From contig NZ_FOYT01000003.1 of assembly GCF_900112175.1 (NCBI RefSeq), positions 62,001 through 126,000 of the forward strand: 64,000 nucleotides of DNA. The letters run 5' to 3'. Within the stretch, counting starts at the first letter, position 1; the number at the start of each line of letters is the position of its first letter. This document shows positions 51,407 through 60,980 of the stretch, one piece after another. The translations under genes and the position numbers were made by a program. A model generated the notes under the pieces. That model made no database searches, had not been told where the DNA came from, and worked only from the letters and a program-made list of their open reading frames with translations. The stretch comes from Halogeometricum rufum. GTDB lineage: Archaea > Halobacteriota > Halobacteria > Halobacteriales > Haloferacaceae.

Positions 51407-52051
51407 TCACTCGTCCAGTTCGAGGTAGCTCATCGCCTCCTCGTCGGACACCTGGTCGAACCGCTCGTAGAACTGCCCGACGCCCATGAACCCGCTCGGG
51501 GTCAGGAGGCAGACGACGTCGTCGGCCATCGCCGACAACTCGTCGACGGTTCGGGGCGGTCCGACCGGCACCGCCAGCACGATTCGCTCGGCGTCGCGGT
51601 CCGCGAGCATCCGCAGACAGGCCCTGACGGTCGACCCCGTGGCGACGCCGTCGTCGACGACGACCACGCGCTTTCCCGTCAGGTCGGGAGCCGGTCGGTC
51701 GCCGCGGTACTGTTCGACCTTTCCCCGGGCGTTCTCGGCCTCGCGTTCGCGCTCCCGTTCGAAGTAGTCCTCGTCGGACCCGGTCCGGGAGAACGCCTCC
51801 TCGTTGCGCCAGACGGTGCCGTCGCTGGCGACGGCGCCGATGGCGTACTCGGGGTTCCCCGGCGCGCCTATCTTCTGTGCGACGACGATGTCGAGCGGTG
51901 CGTCGAGCGCGTCCGCGACGGCGCGGCCGAGGGGGAGCCCCCCGCGGGGAATCGCGAGGACGACGTCCGCGTCGACGCCCCGGTCACGGAGCGCCGCGCC
52001 GAGTCGCGCTCCCGCCTCGGCCCGGTCGCTGAATCGGCGAGGGTCTGCCAT
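51407..52051 (-). CDS. phosphoribosyltransferase
   Basis: 214 residues from the ATG at 52051 (MADPRRFSDRAEAGARLGAA). The PRPP-binding loop is KRVVVVDDGVATGSTVRACL (about 123-142), with VVLAIPRGGLPLGRAVADAL at the N-terminal side and the hood-like middle SRTGSDEDYFEREREREAEN. This arrangement is common in haloarchaeal free-standing phosphoribosyltransferases that often pair with a dienelactone-hydrolase-like gene, as here (52158). The base or partner substrate is unknown. Confidence 0.88.
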   Translation of the reverse strand: MADPRRFSDRAEAGARLGAALRDRGVDADVVLAIPRGGLPLGRAVADALDAPLDIVVAQKIGAPGNPEYAIGAVASDGTVWRNEEAFSRTGSDEDYFEREREREAENARGKVEQYRGDRPAPDLTGKRVVVVDDGVATGSTVRACLRMLADRDAERIVLAVPVGPPRTVDELSAMADDVVCLLTPSGFMGVGQFYERFDQVSDEEAMSYLELDE

Positions 52052-52157
52052 GCGTGTTCGTGTGTGAACGTCTCCCACTGCCCTGAAACGCGCGAACGTT
52101 CCCACGCGATAGGAACGACCCCGACCGCTAAAGCGCGGCGGGCGCGTCGGTTTCAGC

Positions 52158-52796
52158 ATGACGCAGCGCAGCGAGACGCTCGTCGACATCCCGGTCGAGG
52201 GCGTCGAACTGGAGGGGATGCTCGAAGTCCCGCCCGGGGCGACGGGACTGGTGGTGTTCGCTCACGGGAGCGGGTCGAGCAGGAAGAGTCCGCGCAACAA
52301 CTACGTCGCCGAGGTCATCCGCGAGCGAGGGCTCGGAACGCTCCTGTTCGACCTCCTGACCGAGGAGGAGGACCGGCTTCGCGAGAACCGCTTCGACATC
52401 CCGGTGCTGACGGACCGCCTCGTCGCCGTCACCGAGTGGGTGCGGGACCGCGACGATACCCGCGACCTGAACGTGGGCTACTTCGGGTCCAGTACGGGCG
52501 CGGCGTCTGCGCTTCGGGCGGCGGCGCGTCTGGGCGACGACGTGGGCGCGGTGGTCTCGCGCGGCGGCCGCGTCGACATGGCGTCGGAGGTGCTCGACGA
52601 CGTCGGGGCGCCGACGCTGTTCGTCGTCGGGGGTGCCGACACGCAGGTGCTGGAACTCAACCGCGACGCGTTCGCCCGCCTCGACTGCGAGAGAGACCTG
52701 CACGTCGTCGAGGGCGCGGGGCACCTGTTCGAGGGCGAGGGCGAACTCGAAGAAGTCGCCGCGGTGGCGGCGGACTGGTTCGAGGACGCGCTGTAG
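52158..52796 (+). CDS. dienelactone-hydrolase-like alpha/beta hydrolase
   Basis: 212 residues, compact. The oxyanion region is VVFAHGSGSSRKSPRNNYVA (about 32-51). The nucleophile elbow is YFGSSTGAAS with Ser at about 115. The acid is VVGGADTQV (about 155-163) and the His lies in VEGAGHLFEG (about 185). It is divergent from the phosphoribosyltransferase, with which it shares the 106-bp upstream region. The same two families are often found fused or adjacent, suggesting a joint though undefined role. Confidence 0.87.
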   Translation: MTQRSETLVDIPVEGVELEGMLEVPPGATGLVVFAHGSGSSRKSPRNNYVAEVIRERGLGTLLFDLLTEEEDRLRENRFDIPVLTDRLVAVTEWVRDRDDTRDLNVGYFGSSTGAASALRAAARLGDDVGAVVSRGGRVDMASEVLDDVGAPTLFVVGGADTQVLELNRDAFARLDCERDLHVVEGAGHLFEGEGELEEVAAVAADWFEDAL

Positions 52797-52853
52797 GGGC
52801 CGACGGGCGGGGCAGACGGTTACGACCGCGAGCCCGCGAGTCGAATCGCTGGC

Positions 52854-53723
52854 TCACTCCTCGGGACCGCCGTCAGAAATCGTGAAGACGGGCAGGTCGC
52901 TGGTCCGGACGACGCGTTCGGTCACGCTGCCGAGGAACCGCTGGTCGAGTCCCGTCTGCCCGTGCGTCCCCATCACGATACAGTCGACGCCGTACTCGTC
53001 GGCGTACTCTGTGATGGCCCCGTGCGGCGACCCGGTCAGGACCGACGCCTCGACGGTCCCGACGCCCGCCTCCGTGGCGCGTTCGACTATCGCGTCGAGC
53101 ACCCGCTGGCCGGCGTCTTCGAGCGACTCCAGGAGGGTGGCGGGGTCGGTGCCGCCGTGGAGGACGCCCGCGTCGACGACGTGGACCGTGTGCAGTGCCG
53201 CACCGGTCAGTCGGGCCAGTTCGATGGCGTGGTCGGCGGCGGCCCGCGCGCAGTCGCTGCCGTCGGTCGGCACCAGAATCGCGTCGAACGGGAGGTCGAC
53301 GATCGTCCCCTCGTGGACCGTGACGACCGGCACGGGCGACTCGCGTATCGTCCGCTCGGCGACGCTCCCGAGTACGAACCGGTCGACGCCGGTCCGGCCG
53401 TACGTTCCCATCACGATGCAATCGATAGCGTGTTCGGTCGCGTAGTCGAGGATGGTGCGGTGAATCCGGCCCTCTGATTCGACCGCGGTGACGCTCACGT
53501 CGAGACCGGCGTCGGTGGCTATCTCGGCGGCGGGCGACGTCGCGCGCTCTGCGCTCCGCGCGAGTCCGTCGTCCGCTTCGTCCGCCGTCGACGACTCCCC
53601 GGGTTCGAGGACGTGAACGACGTGGAGGTGGGCGTCGAACCGCCCCGCGAGTTCGACCGCTGTCTCGGCCGCGGCCCGCGCGACGTCGCTCCCGTCGGTC
53701 GGCACCAGTATCGAGTCGTACAT
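52854..53723 (-). CDS. universal stress protein, two UspA domains
   Basis: 289 residues from the ATG at 53723. Domain 1 is MYDSILVPTDGSDVARAAAE...VMGTYGRTGVDRFVLGSVAE; domain 2 is FDAILVPTDGSDCARAAADH...VMGTHGQTGLDQRFLGSVTE, VVRTSDLPVFTISDGGPEE. Both ATP loops (G-x2-G-x9-G-S) are intact. The frame extends upstream to 53954 without protein character. It is the third of four UspA-family genes in the window. Confidence 0.9.
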   Translation of the reverse strand: MYDSILVPTDGSDVARAAAETAVELAGRFDAHLHVVHVLEPGESSTADEADDGLARSAERATSPAAEIATDAGLDVSVTAVESEGRIHRTILDYATEHAIDCIVMGTYGRTGVDRFVLGSVAERTIRESPVPVVTVHEGTIVDLPFDAILVPTDGSDCARAAADHAIELARLTGAALHTVHVVDAGVLHGGTDPATLLESLEDAGQRVLDAIVERATEAGVGTVEASVLTGSPHGAITEYADEYGVDCIVMGTHGQTGLDQRFLGSVTERVVRTSDLPVFTISDGGPEE

Positions 53724-53865
53724 GGTCGCTCTACCGGTCGGTACGGCGCGGGGGACATCAACGTGACACTCGGTCCCGGTCCGCAGGAATCGGTCGCGGT
53801 TTCCCGGCGGCGGCCGAACCCGCGGCGACGGCGGATTCCGCGGTGCCGTCACGGCGGCGGGCGAC

Positions 53866-54015
53866 TCATTCGGAGTAGCCCTCCTGGAGGAACACCCCCT
53901 CGGTCTCGTATATCGCGACGAGTTCGGTGATGAACTCCTCGTACGTCTCGTCATCCTCCAGGTGGTCGTCCAGTCGCTCTCTGAGTTCGTCGCTGATTTC
54001 GAGTGTGTGCGTCAC
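53866..54015 (-). CDS. small acidic protein, DUF7557-like (antitoxin-like outline)
   Basis: 49 residues from a GTG at 54015: MTHTLEISDELRERLDDHLE, DDETYEEFITELVAIYETEG, VFLQEGYSE. The pattern is short N-terminal strand plus helices, as in haloarchaeal DUF7557 proteins and CopG/VapB-like antitoxins, but no toxin gene adjoins. It lies between the UspA gene and thiL on the same strand. Confidence 0.75.
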   Translation of the reverse strand: MTHTLEISDELRERLDDHLEDDETYEEFITELVAIYETEGVFLQEGYSE

Positions 54016-54138
54016 GGTCGGAGAGGCCTCCACACTCCCGTACGCGGACGAGCGTCAAATAGACACACACCTGTCGACGGGGCGGGCCGGCGTCGCCACG
54101 GACGGTCGAGTCGGCATCCGCGCGGCGACGGAACGGTC

Positions 54139-55014
54139 TCAGTCGCCGTGGGTGTACCCCCGGTCCGGGACCGGTTCCCCGTCGATGGTCACCGCTTCCT
54201 CCGTGACCTCCCCGACGACGGTCACCGGAACGGGCGAGGCCGTTCGCGCGGCCTCCAGTCGGTCGCGAGGGACCGTGAACACGAGTTCGAAGTCCTCGCC
54301 CGTGTAGAGGCCGCACTCGCGTTCGTCGGCGTCGGTCGTCGCCTCCTCGAAGACGGCGTCGTCGAGCGGAACGCGGTCCCACGCGACGGCGAAGCCGCAG
54401 TCGCTGGCCTCGGCCAACTGGTGGAGCGACCGGGCCAGTCCGTCGGAGGAGTCCATCATGGCCGACGCGTGCGGGGCCAGCGCTCGGCCCGCGGCGACTC
54501 GCGGTTCGAACCGGAAGAGGTCGTTCCCCCGGTCGTGTGCCCCTCGCTCGAACGCGCGGATGGCCGCTCCGGTCCGTCCGAGCGTCCCCGTCACGCAGAC
54601 GGCGTCGCCGACCGCCGCGGTGGACCGATAGACGGGCGCTTCCGTCCGGCCGACGACGGCGGAGGCGACCGTGAACTCGTCGTGAGTGTCGAGGTCACCG
54701 CCGACGTACCGGCCGTCGACCAGTTCGCAGACGTCGCGCGCGCCGCGGACGAACGCGTGCAGTTCGTCGCCGTCGAACTCGGGCGCCGCGTAGGCGGCGA
54801 CGGCGGCCGTCGCCTCGGCCCCCATCGCGGCGACGTCCGACAGCGAAGCGCCGACGGCGCGCCAACCGGCGGTGTACCGCGTCGTCCCCTCGGGGAAGTC
54901 GGTCTGCTGGTGGAGCATGTCCACCGTGAATATCAGGTCGCCGACGACGGCGGCGTCGTCGCCGGCGTCCGGGAGCCACTCGTAAATCGCCGCGAGCGAT
55001 TCGCGTTCGTCCAT
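54139..55014 (-). CDS. thiL: thiamine-phosphate kinase
   Basis: 291 residues from the ATG at 55014. The AIR-synthase-like ATP fold has DAGDDAAVV (about 16-24), DFPEGTTRYTAGWRAVGASL, SDVAAMGA (about 42-69), the VGGDLDTHDE motif (about 105) and MMDSSDGLARSLHQLA (about 188-203). It phosphorylates thiamine monophosphate to the coenzyme thiamine diphosphate in the cytosol. It is divergent from the methionine adenosyltransferase gene, with only 60 nt between the start codons. Confidence 0.9.
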   Translation of the reverse strand: MDERESLAAIYEWLPDAGDDAAVVGDLIFTVDMLHQQTDFPEGTTRYTAGWRAVGASLSDVAAMGAEATAAVAAYAAPEFDGDELHAFVRGARDVCELVDGRYVGGDLDTHDEFTVASAVVGRTEAPVYRSTAAVGDAVCVTGTLGRTGAAIRAFERGAHDRGNDLFRFEPRVAAGRALAPHASAMMDSSDGLARSLHQLAEASDCGFAVAWDRVPLDDAVFEEATTDADERECGLYTGEDFELVFTVPRDRLEAARTASPVPVTVVGEVTEEAVTIDGEPVPDRGYTHGD

Positions 55015-55074
55015 GTCCGAGGATGGGGACAGCGGCGGATTATTCTTTGCTAGCACACCACAGTCTCTGTACCG

Positions 55075-56235
55075 ATGGCGAACCCAACAGTCACGATTCG
55101 ATACCTCGACCGGAATCCCATCTCGTCGCGTTCGACGGAGTTCGTCGAGCGGAAGGGAATCGGGCATCCCGACTCCATCTGCGACGGTATCGCCGAAGCC
55201 GTCTCCAGACACCTCTCGCGGCGCTATCTGGACGAGTTCGGTCGGATTCTCCACCACAACACCGATAGCGTGCAACTCGTCGCCGGAACGACGGACCCGG
55301 CGTTCGGCGGCGGAACGGTCGGCGAGCCGATGTACGTCCTCCTCGGCGGCAGAGCGACGAAGACCGTCGACGGCCGACGAATCCCGGTCGACGACATCGC
55401 CGTCGAAGCCGCCGAAGACTACGTCGACGCGCGGTTCCGGGAGGTGTCCAGAGACGACGTCGAGTTCGAATCGAGAATCGGAGAGACGTCCGTGGAGTTA
55501 CGGTCGCTGTTCGACGCGGGCGCGGTTCCACGAGCGAACGACACCAGCGTCGGCGTCGGCTACGCTCCGCTGTCGGAGACCGAGAGAATCGTCCGCGGGA
55601 TCGAATCGGAGCTACGCGGAGCGATTCCGGCGGTCGGCGAGGACGTGAAGGTGATGGCGTGGCGCTCCGGGGACGACCTCCGACTCACCGTCGCGGCCGC
55701 CGTCATCTCGCGGCACGTCGCCGACATCGACGAGTACGTGGCGGTGAAAGAGTTAATTGGTGAGACCGTCAGACGCTACGCGACCGAGCGGACGACTCGA
55801 ACGGTACACGTCGACGTGAACGCCGCCGACGACGTCGGGTCGGAACGCGTCTACCTCACCGAGACCGGCCTCTCCGCGGAGATGGGCGACGACGGGAACG
55901 TCGGACGCGGGAACCGAGTGAACGGGCTCATCACGCCGCACCGACCGACGAGTCTCGAAGCGACGGGCGGGAAGAACCCGGTCAGCCACGTCGGGAAACT
56001 GTACAACGTCGTGGCGACGAACGCCGCCGAACGCGTTCACGAGACGCTCGGTGCCGACCACACGGAGGTGAAACTGCTCTCGAAGATCGGTGACCCGGTC
56101 ACGGAACCGATGGCCGTCGACATCGACACGACGGCGCGCGACGACGAGGCGGTGCGGCGCGTCGTCGAGGACGAACTCGAAGAGACGCCGTCGCTCACGG
56201 AGGCCCTCGTGGCGGGACAGGTGCCGCTGTTTTGA
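55075..56235 (+). CDS. archaeal-type methionine adenosyltransferase
   Basis: 386 residues, close to the 400 usual for the archaeal family. Motifs include [20 protein letters not shown] (about 23-42), [12 protein letters not shown] (about 61-72), [18 protein letters not shown], then [10 protein letters not shown] and [20 protein letters not shown] (about 300-320). It makes S-adenosylmethionine from methionine and ATP. A methyltransferase gene lies directly downstream on the other strand. Compared with core MATs the sequence looks complete, with no missing key block. Confidence 0.9.
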   Translation: MANPTVTIRYLDRNPISSRSTEFVERKGIGHPDSICDGIAEAVSRHLSRRYLDEFGRILHHNTDSVQLVAGTTDPAFGGGTVGEPMYVLLGGRATKTVDGRRIPVDDIAVEAAEDYVDARFREVSRDDVEFESRIGETSVELRSLFDAGAVPRANDTSVGVGYAPLSETERIVRGIESELRGAIPAVGEDVKVMAWRSGDDLRLTVAAAVISRHVADIDEYVAVKELIGETVRRYATERTTRTVHVDVNAADDVGSERVYLTETGLSAEMGDDGNVGRGNRVNGLITPHRPTSLEATGGKNPVSHVGKLYNVVATNAAERVHETLGADHTEVKLLSKIGDPVTEPMAVDIDTTARDDEAVRRVVEDELEETPSLTEALVAGQVPLF

Positions 56236-56329
56236 CCGCTTCCCGTCCGCGTTGCGGTCCGCGGCACAGAGTCGACCGCGGCGGGTCGTCGGCGGATACG
56301 CCTCGACTAGCGTCACCGCGTCCCCGGCG

Positions 56330-56959
56330 CTATCGACTCGCCTTGATGCCGACGAACGAGCCGTCGCCGTACCCCGACTCGACCGGTTCCGGACCGTCGA
56401 CGTCGCCCGGCCAGTGGTAGATGGTCTGCACGAAGTCGAAGTCGGTGAAACCGGCGGTCTCCAGCGCCTCGACGAGTTCCTCCGTCGAGACGAACACCGC
56501 CTCCCGGTAGAACGGGTTCGCCTCCTTCTTCTCCTGATAGGTTCGACCGACCGGGCTGTCCCTGTCGATGTACCCGACGACGAGCGAACCGGAGGGAGCG
56601 AGGACGCGTTCGGCCTCCGCCAGCGTCCGGGGGATGTCGTCAACGAAACAGATGGTCGTCACGATGAGCGCGGTGTCGAACGTTCCGTCGCTGAACGGGA
56701 GGTACTCTGCGACGCCTCTGACCGCCTCGATTCCGCGTTCGCGGGCGTACGCGAGCATCTCGACCGCGGGGTCGAGTCCGACCTGCATCCCGAGCGGTGC
56801 GGCGAACCGACCGCTGCCGACGCCTATTTCGACGCCGTAACCGGTCGTCGACACGAGGCGACCGAGGGCGTCCAGTTCGGACTGGTAGGCGTCCTCGTGC
56901 GCCTCGAACCAGTCCTCGTATCGCTCGGTATGCGTCTCGAACGGGGCTGTCTTCGGCAT
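56330..56959 (-). CDS. class I SAM-dependent methyltransferase
   Basis: 209 residues from the ATG at 56959 (MPKTAPFETHTERYEDWFEA). Motif I GVEIGVGSGRFAAPLGMQVG (about 42-61), the acidic loop LDPAVEML, motif II-like YLPFSDGTFDTALIVTTICF (about 86-105) and motif III VLAPSGSLVVGYIDRDS (about 120-136) give a UbiE/methyltransf_11 fold. The substrate is unknown. Convergent with the methionine adenosyltransferase gene. Confidence 0.88.
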   Translation of the reverse strand: MPKTAPFETHTERYEDWFEAHEDAYQSELDALGRLVSTTGYGVEIGVGSGRFAAPLGMQVGLDPAVEMLAYARERGIEAVRGVAEYLPFSDGTFDTALIVTTICFVDDIPRTLAEAERVLAPSGSLVVGYIDRDSPVGRTYQEKKEANPFYREAVFVSTEELVEALETAGFTDFDFVQTIYHWPGDVDGPEPVESGYGDGSFVGIKASR

Positions 56960-57054
56960 GGGTGGATGTACGAGCGACGTCGATACCAATGTTCGGGGCG
57001 GGACGAGCCCGCTTCCGGGAAACGCTTGTTACGACGCGCTCCGTCAGTCCTCGT

Positions 57055-58062
57055 ATGGCCGACGCCTCGACGGTAGAGAAAGGTGGCGCCGGATTCGAGG
57101 GCGTGAAACTCCTCCTCTGTGAGAATCCCCTCCCGCCCATCGACGAGGCGGTCGAAGCCGCCCGGGACGAACTGCCGAGGAGCAACCACTACACAGAACC
57201 TCACTCGGCGCCGTTGCGAGAACTGCTCGCCGACCGCGTCGGCGTTTCGACCGACCACGTTCACGTCAACGCCGGGTCCGAACTGATTCTCCGCCAGTTG
57301 TTCGACCGGTTCGGACAGCAGGTCCACCTCCTGACGCCGACTTACCCCCTGTTCCCGGAGATTTCCGAGGTGTACACCGAGACGCGGCTCACCCCGGGCG
57401 ATGACTTCCGGTTCGACCTCCGCGAGTTGGAGGTCCCCGACGGGACGACGCTCGCCGTCCTCGTGAACCCGAACAACCCGAACGGGACCGGATTCGATAC
57501 GGCGCCGCTCCCGGCGTTGCTCGACGCGAACCCCGAGGTGCGGTTTCTGGTGGACGAGGCGTTCGTCGACTTCGTCGACGAGTCGGTGACGGACCTCGTG
57601 CCCGAACACGACAACCTGCTCGTGACCCGGACGCTGTCGAAGGCGCACAGTCTGGCCGGCTTTCGCGTGGGGTACGCGGTCCTTCCCGAAGCCGTTGCCG
57701 CCGACCTGAACGCGAGCAACGACGCCTATCCGCTCACGCGACCGAGTCAGGCGGCGGCCATCGCGACCCTCGAACACGAGTCGAAGATTCGAGGGCGCAT
57801 CGCCGACCTTCGGTCGTGGGCGGGGCAACTGGCCGCCGACCTCCGGTCGCTGGGCGTCGAGACGTTCCCGACGGAGACGTACTTCTTCCTCGCGGACTTC
57901 GCCCCGCACGACGCGGCCGACGTCGCGGCGGCGCTACGAGACCGGGATATCTACGTCAAGCCGCTCGACGACGACCGACTCGGTCCGGGGTACATGCGCG
58001 TGACGACGGCCCGACCGACGGACAACGAACGGGTCGTGAGCGCGCTGGAGGAGATACTCTGA
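57055..58062 (+). CDS. PLP-dependent aminotransferase (HisC/CobD-like)
   Basis: 335 residues from the ATG at 57055. LLLCENPLPPIDEAVEAARD at the N-terminus, NAGSELILRQL near 70, NPNNPNGTGF near 140, VDEAFVDFVD near 165 (PLP-binding Asp) and the PLP lysine in TRTLSKAHSLAGFRVGYAVL near 192-211 place it in the class I/II aminotransferases close to histidinol-phosphate aminotransferase and threonine-phosphate decarboxylase. At this length and without neighbours from His or cobalamin synthesis, the exact substrate is open. Confidence 0.85.
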   Translation: MADASTVEKGGAGFEGVKLLLCENPLPPIDEAVEAARDELPRSNHYTEPHSAPLRELLADRVGVSTDHVHVNAGSELILRQLFDRFGQQVHLLTPTYPLFPEISEVYTETRLTPGDDFRFDLRELEVPDGTTLAVLVNPNNPNGTGFDTAPLPALLDANPEVRFLVDEAFVDFVDESVTDLVPEHDNLLVTRTLSKAHSLAGFRVGYAVLPEAVAADLNASNDAYPLTRPSQAAAIATLEHESKIRGRIADLRSWAGQLAADLRSLGVETFPTETYFFLADFAPHDAADVAAALRDRDIYVKPLDDDRLGPGYMRVTTARPTDNERVVSALEEIL

Positions 58063-58072
58063 GGGGGCGGCG

Positions 58073-58831
58073 TCAGGCGAGTCCGCGACGGAGGAGTTTC
58101 ACGCCGAGCATCAGTACGATACCGCTCAGAAAGACCGCGAAGTGCAGCGCCGCCTTCCGGACGTCTCGATCCTCTTTTATCTCGGGAATCAGGTCCGAGC
58201 TGGCGATGTAGACGAAGTTACCCGCGGCGAACGGGAGGAGGAACACGGGCGTCCACCCGACGACGCCGGCGAGGTAGTGGCCCGCGACGCCCCCGAGGAT
58301 GACGGTGGACTGCGTGAGGTAGTTGAGGACGAGCGCTTGCGTCCGATCGAACCCGCCGTACACGAGGACGCCGAAGTCGCCGAGTTCCTGCGGAATCTCG
58401 TGCAGCGCGATGGCTGCCGCCGTCACGAGTCCGACCTCGACGCCGAGGAGGAACGCGCCCGCGACGACCAGTCCGTCGATGAAGTTGTGAATCGTATCGG
58501 AGAGCAACACGAGGTACGACACCGGTTCGTGGTCGTGCGTGGCCGCGTGGTGGTGGTGCCAGTGGATGAACTGTTCGAGGACGTAGAACAGACAGAACCC
58601 GGCCACGAGAGACAGAAACAACGGGAGCGTGTCCGCTCGACCGTACTCCTGGATGGCGCGGGGGAGGAGGTGGAGGAAGGCGCCGCCGATAAGGCCACCG
58701 GCGGCCAACGCGACGAGCAACAACAGGACCCTGTCCAGCAGTTCGTCGTTCAGAAAGAGCGTCAGAGCGCCGAGCCAGGCGATCAGGCTTATGCAGAACG
58801 TCGTCCCGACGGTCCAGACGAGTGGGTCCAT
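58073..58831 (-). CDS. ZIP family metal transporter
   Basis: 252 residues with eight helices. A His-rich loop HWHHHHAATHDHE (about 90-102) joins helices 3 and 4. The metal-binding signatures are HNFIDGLVVAGAFLLG (helix 4, about 115-130) and ALHEIPQELGDFGVLVYGG (helix 5, about 142-160). It transports Zn(II) or other divalent metals, by homology into the cytosol. It is convergent with the aminotransferase gene. Confidence 0.9.
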   Translation of the reverse strand: MDPLVWTVGTTFCISLIAWLGALTLFLNDELLDRVLLLLVALAAGGLIGGAFLHLLPRAIQEYGRADTLPLFLSLVAGFCLFYVLEQFIHWHHHHAATHDHEPVSYLVLLSDTIHNFIDGLVVAGAFLLGVEVGLVTAAAIALHEIPQELGDFGVLVYGGFDRTQALVLNYLTQSTVILGGVAGHYLAGVVGWTPVFLLPFAAGNFVYIASSDLIPEIKEDRDVRKAALHFAVFLSGIVLMLGVKLLRRGLA

Positions 58832-58914
58832 CGGCCGAGCATGCGTTCGGGACGACGATAGGTGTTCGGACGGCCATCCCGCAAACCAAAGAGCCAGGGG
58901 ACGTATGGGAACAC

Positions 58915-59304
58915 ATGCAGTCTCGATTCCGTGACTCTCGGTGGACGGCGGCTATCGTCGGGACGGTCGTGCTCTTCGTCGCGTCGGTCGTCCCCTCACC
59001 GCTGGAGCGTCATCCGGAGTGGAAGTGGGTCGGCCCGGACAAGGTCCTGCATCTGGTCGCACACGCGGCCTACGCGGTGGCACTCGCGGACGCGCTTCGC
59101 GGCGGGCGGTGCGACGAGCGACAGGCCGCCGTCCTCGCCGTCTGTGGCTCGACCGTCCACAGCCTCGTGACCGGCCGGGTTCAAGAGCGGGTTCCGGGAC
59201 GGGCGTTCGAGGTTGCGGACGTCCTCGCGAGCCTCCTCGGCGCGGTGCTCGCCGTGGGGGGCTGGTACGCGAAGAACGGGACGGGCGTCCGAGACGGCGA
59301 CTGA
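58915..59304 (+). CDS. VanZ-like membrane protein
   Basis: 129 residues from the ATG at 58915. Three or four helices (about 10-28, 43-62, 68-85 and 100-118). SVVPSPLERHPEWKWVGPDK, VLHLVAHAAYAVALADAL has the DK..H...H/Y pattern of VanZ-like proteins, followed by GRAFEVADVLASLLGAVLAV. In bacteria VanZ gives teicoplanin resistance; the archaeal role is unknown. Confidence 0.75.
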   Translation: MQSRFRDSRWTAAIVGTVVLFVASVVPSPLERHPEWKWVGPDKVLHLVAHAAYAVALADALRGGRCDERQAAVLAVCGSTVHSLVTGRVQERVPGRAFEVADVLASLLGAVLAVGGWYAKNGTGVRDGD

Positions 59305-59361
59305 GACGGTCGGTCGTCGGCGTTCGACGTGGTGTCGCGGTCGGTAGCGGAGGTCGGGTGG

Positions 59362-59790
59362 CTATCTGACGACGACCACGGGCGTCGGCGCGCGTCTGAC
59401 CACCGTCTCGGCGACGGACCCGAGGATCGCTCGGGCGACGAGAGAGCGACCGTGACTGCCGATGACTATCGTATCGACGCCGTGCTCCTCGGCGTACGCG
59501 ACGATCTGGCGGGCGGGCTTTCCGACCCGCGTCGCCGTCGATATCTCTCGGCCGCGGTCGGCGGCGGTCTCCTTCGCCGACGCGAGCAGGGACGCAGAGC
59601 GGTCGTTCGCCCGCTTTCGAAGTTCCTCGGACCCGATTAGCGCCTCGGCCCCGTAGCTCTCCTCCACGTAGTCGACGACGTGGAGCGCGGTTATCTCCGC
59701 CCCCGGGTACGTCTCCAGTGCGTGTTCGAGCGCCTTCCGTGCGAGCGGCGTCCCGTCGAACGCCACGAGGAGTCGGTCGATTTCGGGCAC
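59362..59790 (-). CDS. universal stress protein, single UspA domain
   Basis: 142 residues from a GTG at 59790 (MPEIDRLLVAFDGTPLARKA). The ATP-binding loop is VIGSHGRSLVARAILGSVAE near 113-132, then VVRRAPTPVVVVR. The first glycine pair is spaced as GSHGRS, so ATP binding is likely. An open frame far upstream to 60783 is antisense to the next gene and not coding. Confidence 0.88.
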   Translation of the reverse strand: MPEIDRLLVAFDGTPLARKALEHALETYPGAEITALHVVDYVEESYGAEALIGSEELRKRANDRSASLLASAKETAADRGREISTATRVGKPARQIVAYAEEHGVDTIVIGSHGRSLVARAILGSVAETVVRRAPTPVVVVR

Positions 59791-59891
59791 GGTCGACGTT
59801 CGACGCCGAAGCACAAAAGAGGAACCGGAGCGACCGACTGCGACGGCGCGAGCGGAATCGGGCGCGGATGCGCGCGGCGTTCGCCAGCGGG

Positions 59892-60980
59892 TCAGAAGGG
59901 GAACAACGCGAGGGACACCGGAACCAGCACCAGCGAGACGAGGAAGCCGGCGAGCGCTCGTCGGTCGTCGACGAGACGGGTGTGGAACCCCTCGATGGCG
60001 TCGAAGTAGACGGAGAACCACAGTAACTCGACCAGCGTCACCGCCGTGCCGACGACGAGGAGGGCCAAGACGAACGCCACTGCCTCGGGCGATTCCAGGA
60101 CGACGGCGACGACGACTGTGTCGAACAGGGTTCCGATGTTCGCGCCGAGCACGTAGGGGACCACTTCCCGTCGTTCCAGATAGCCGCGGTTGTAGAGCGG
60201 GACGATGACGCCGAGCGAGAAGGCGACGCTCGTGGTGATGCCGGTGACGAGGACGCCGAGGCCGAGCGAGACCCACCGCCGACGGAACCGCCGGAACACG
60301 CGCTGACGGAGCCACTCGGTATCGACCCGCTTGAGGACGCGGTCGAAGAGGTTCAGGCTGCCGAACAGAACCAGAACGGCCACGCCGAATCCGGGGGCGG
60401 CGCCGACGGCGTCGACGATGGCCGTGGTCGCCGGTTCCAGCACCGACAGCGGCTGGAACGTCAGTTCGAGGTGGCCGCCCACGTCCGCGAACGCGGTCCG
60501 AAACCAGGGCAACAGGAGGTAGCCGACGAGGGTCGCCGGCAGGTAGACGGAGTGAGTCAACAGGAACGTCAGCAGCCCCAGACTGATGGCTTTTCCCACC
60601 GAGTACCGGCGTTTCTGCAGGTAATCCAGCGCGCCGACGAAGACGACGATTGCGGCCGCGCCGAGTCGCGACCCGGCAACCATCAGATACAGTTGCGTCG
60701 CCGTGACGACGCCGGCGTCGAACAGCGAGACGGCCAGGGCGGCGACGACCGAACCGTTCGTCAGGGCGTACGTGGCCACCCAACTGACGCCGAGTGCTCG
60801 CACGTCGCCGGCGACGTAGCGGTCGAAGAACCGTCCGAGAGGGACTGCCGCCGCCTCCGTCGCCGTCCCCAGCAGTTGGACTCCGAACAGGAACAGCGCC
60901 AGCGAAATCAGGCCACCGAGCCAGAGGGGGCCGGAGACGCGGACCCGCGCTATCGTCCCGCTCACGGTACTCGGTTCCAC
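59892..60980 (-). CDS. Na/Pi-cotransporter-like membrane protein
   Basis: 362 residues from a GTG at 60980 (VEPSTVSGTIARVRVSGPLW); a second GTG at 60965 is also possible. Eight to nine helices in two inverted halves. ALTNGSVVAALAVSLFDAGV with MVAGSRLGAAAIV in the first half and GITTSVAFSLGVIVPLYNRG with YVLGANIGTLFDTVVVAVVL in the second correspond to the paired QSS/GANIGTT-like repeats of Na/phosphate cotransporters (NptA/PF02690). The canonical QSSS is not clear. There is no C-terminal PhoU domain. Confidence 0.8.
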   Translation of the reverse strand: MEPSTVSGTIARVRVSGPLWLGGLISLALFLFGVQLLGTATEAAAVPLGRFFDRYVAGDVRALGVSWVATYALTNGSVVAALAVSLFDAGVVTATQLYLMVAGSRLGAAAIVVFVGALDYLQKRRYSVGKAISLGLLTFLLTHSVYLPATLVGYLLLPWFRTAFADVGGHLELTFQPLSVLEPATTAIVDAVGAAPGFGVAVLVLFGSLNLFDRVLKRVDTEWLRQRVFRRFRRRWVSLGLGVLVTGITTSVAFSLGVIVPLYNRGYLERREVVPYVLGANIGTLFDTVVVAVVLESPEAVAFVLALLVVGTAVTLVELLWFSVYFDAIEGFHTRLVDDRRALAGFLVSLVLVPVSLALFPF

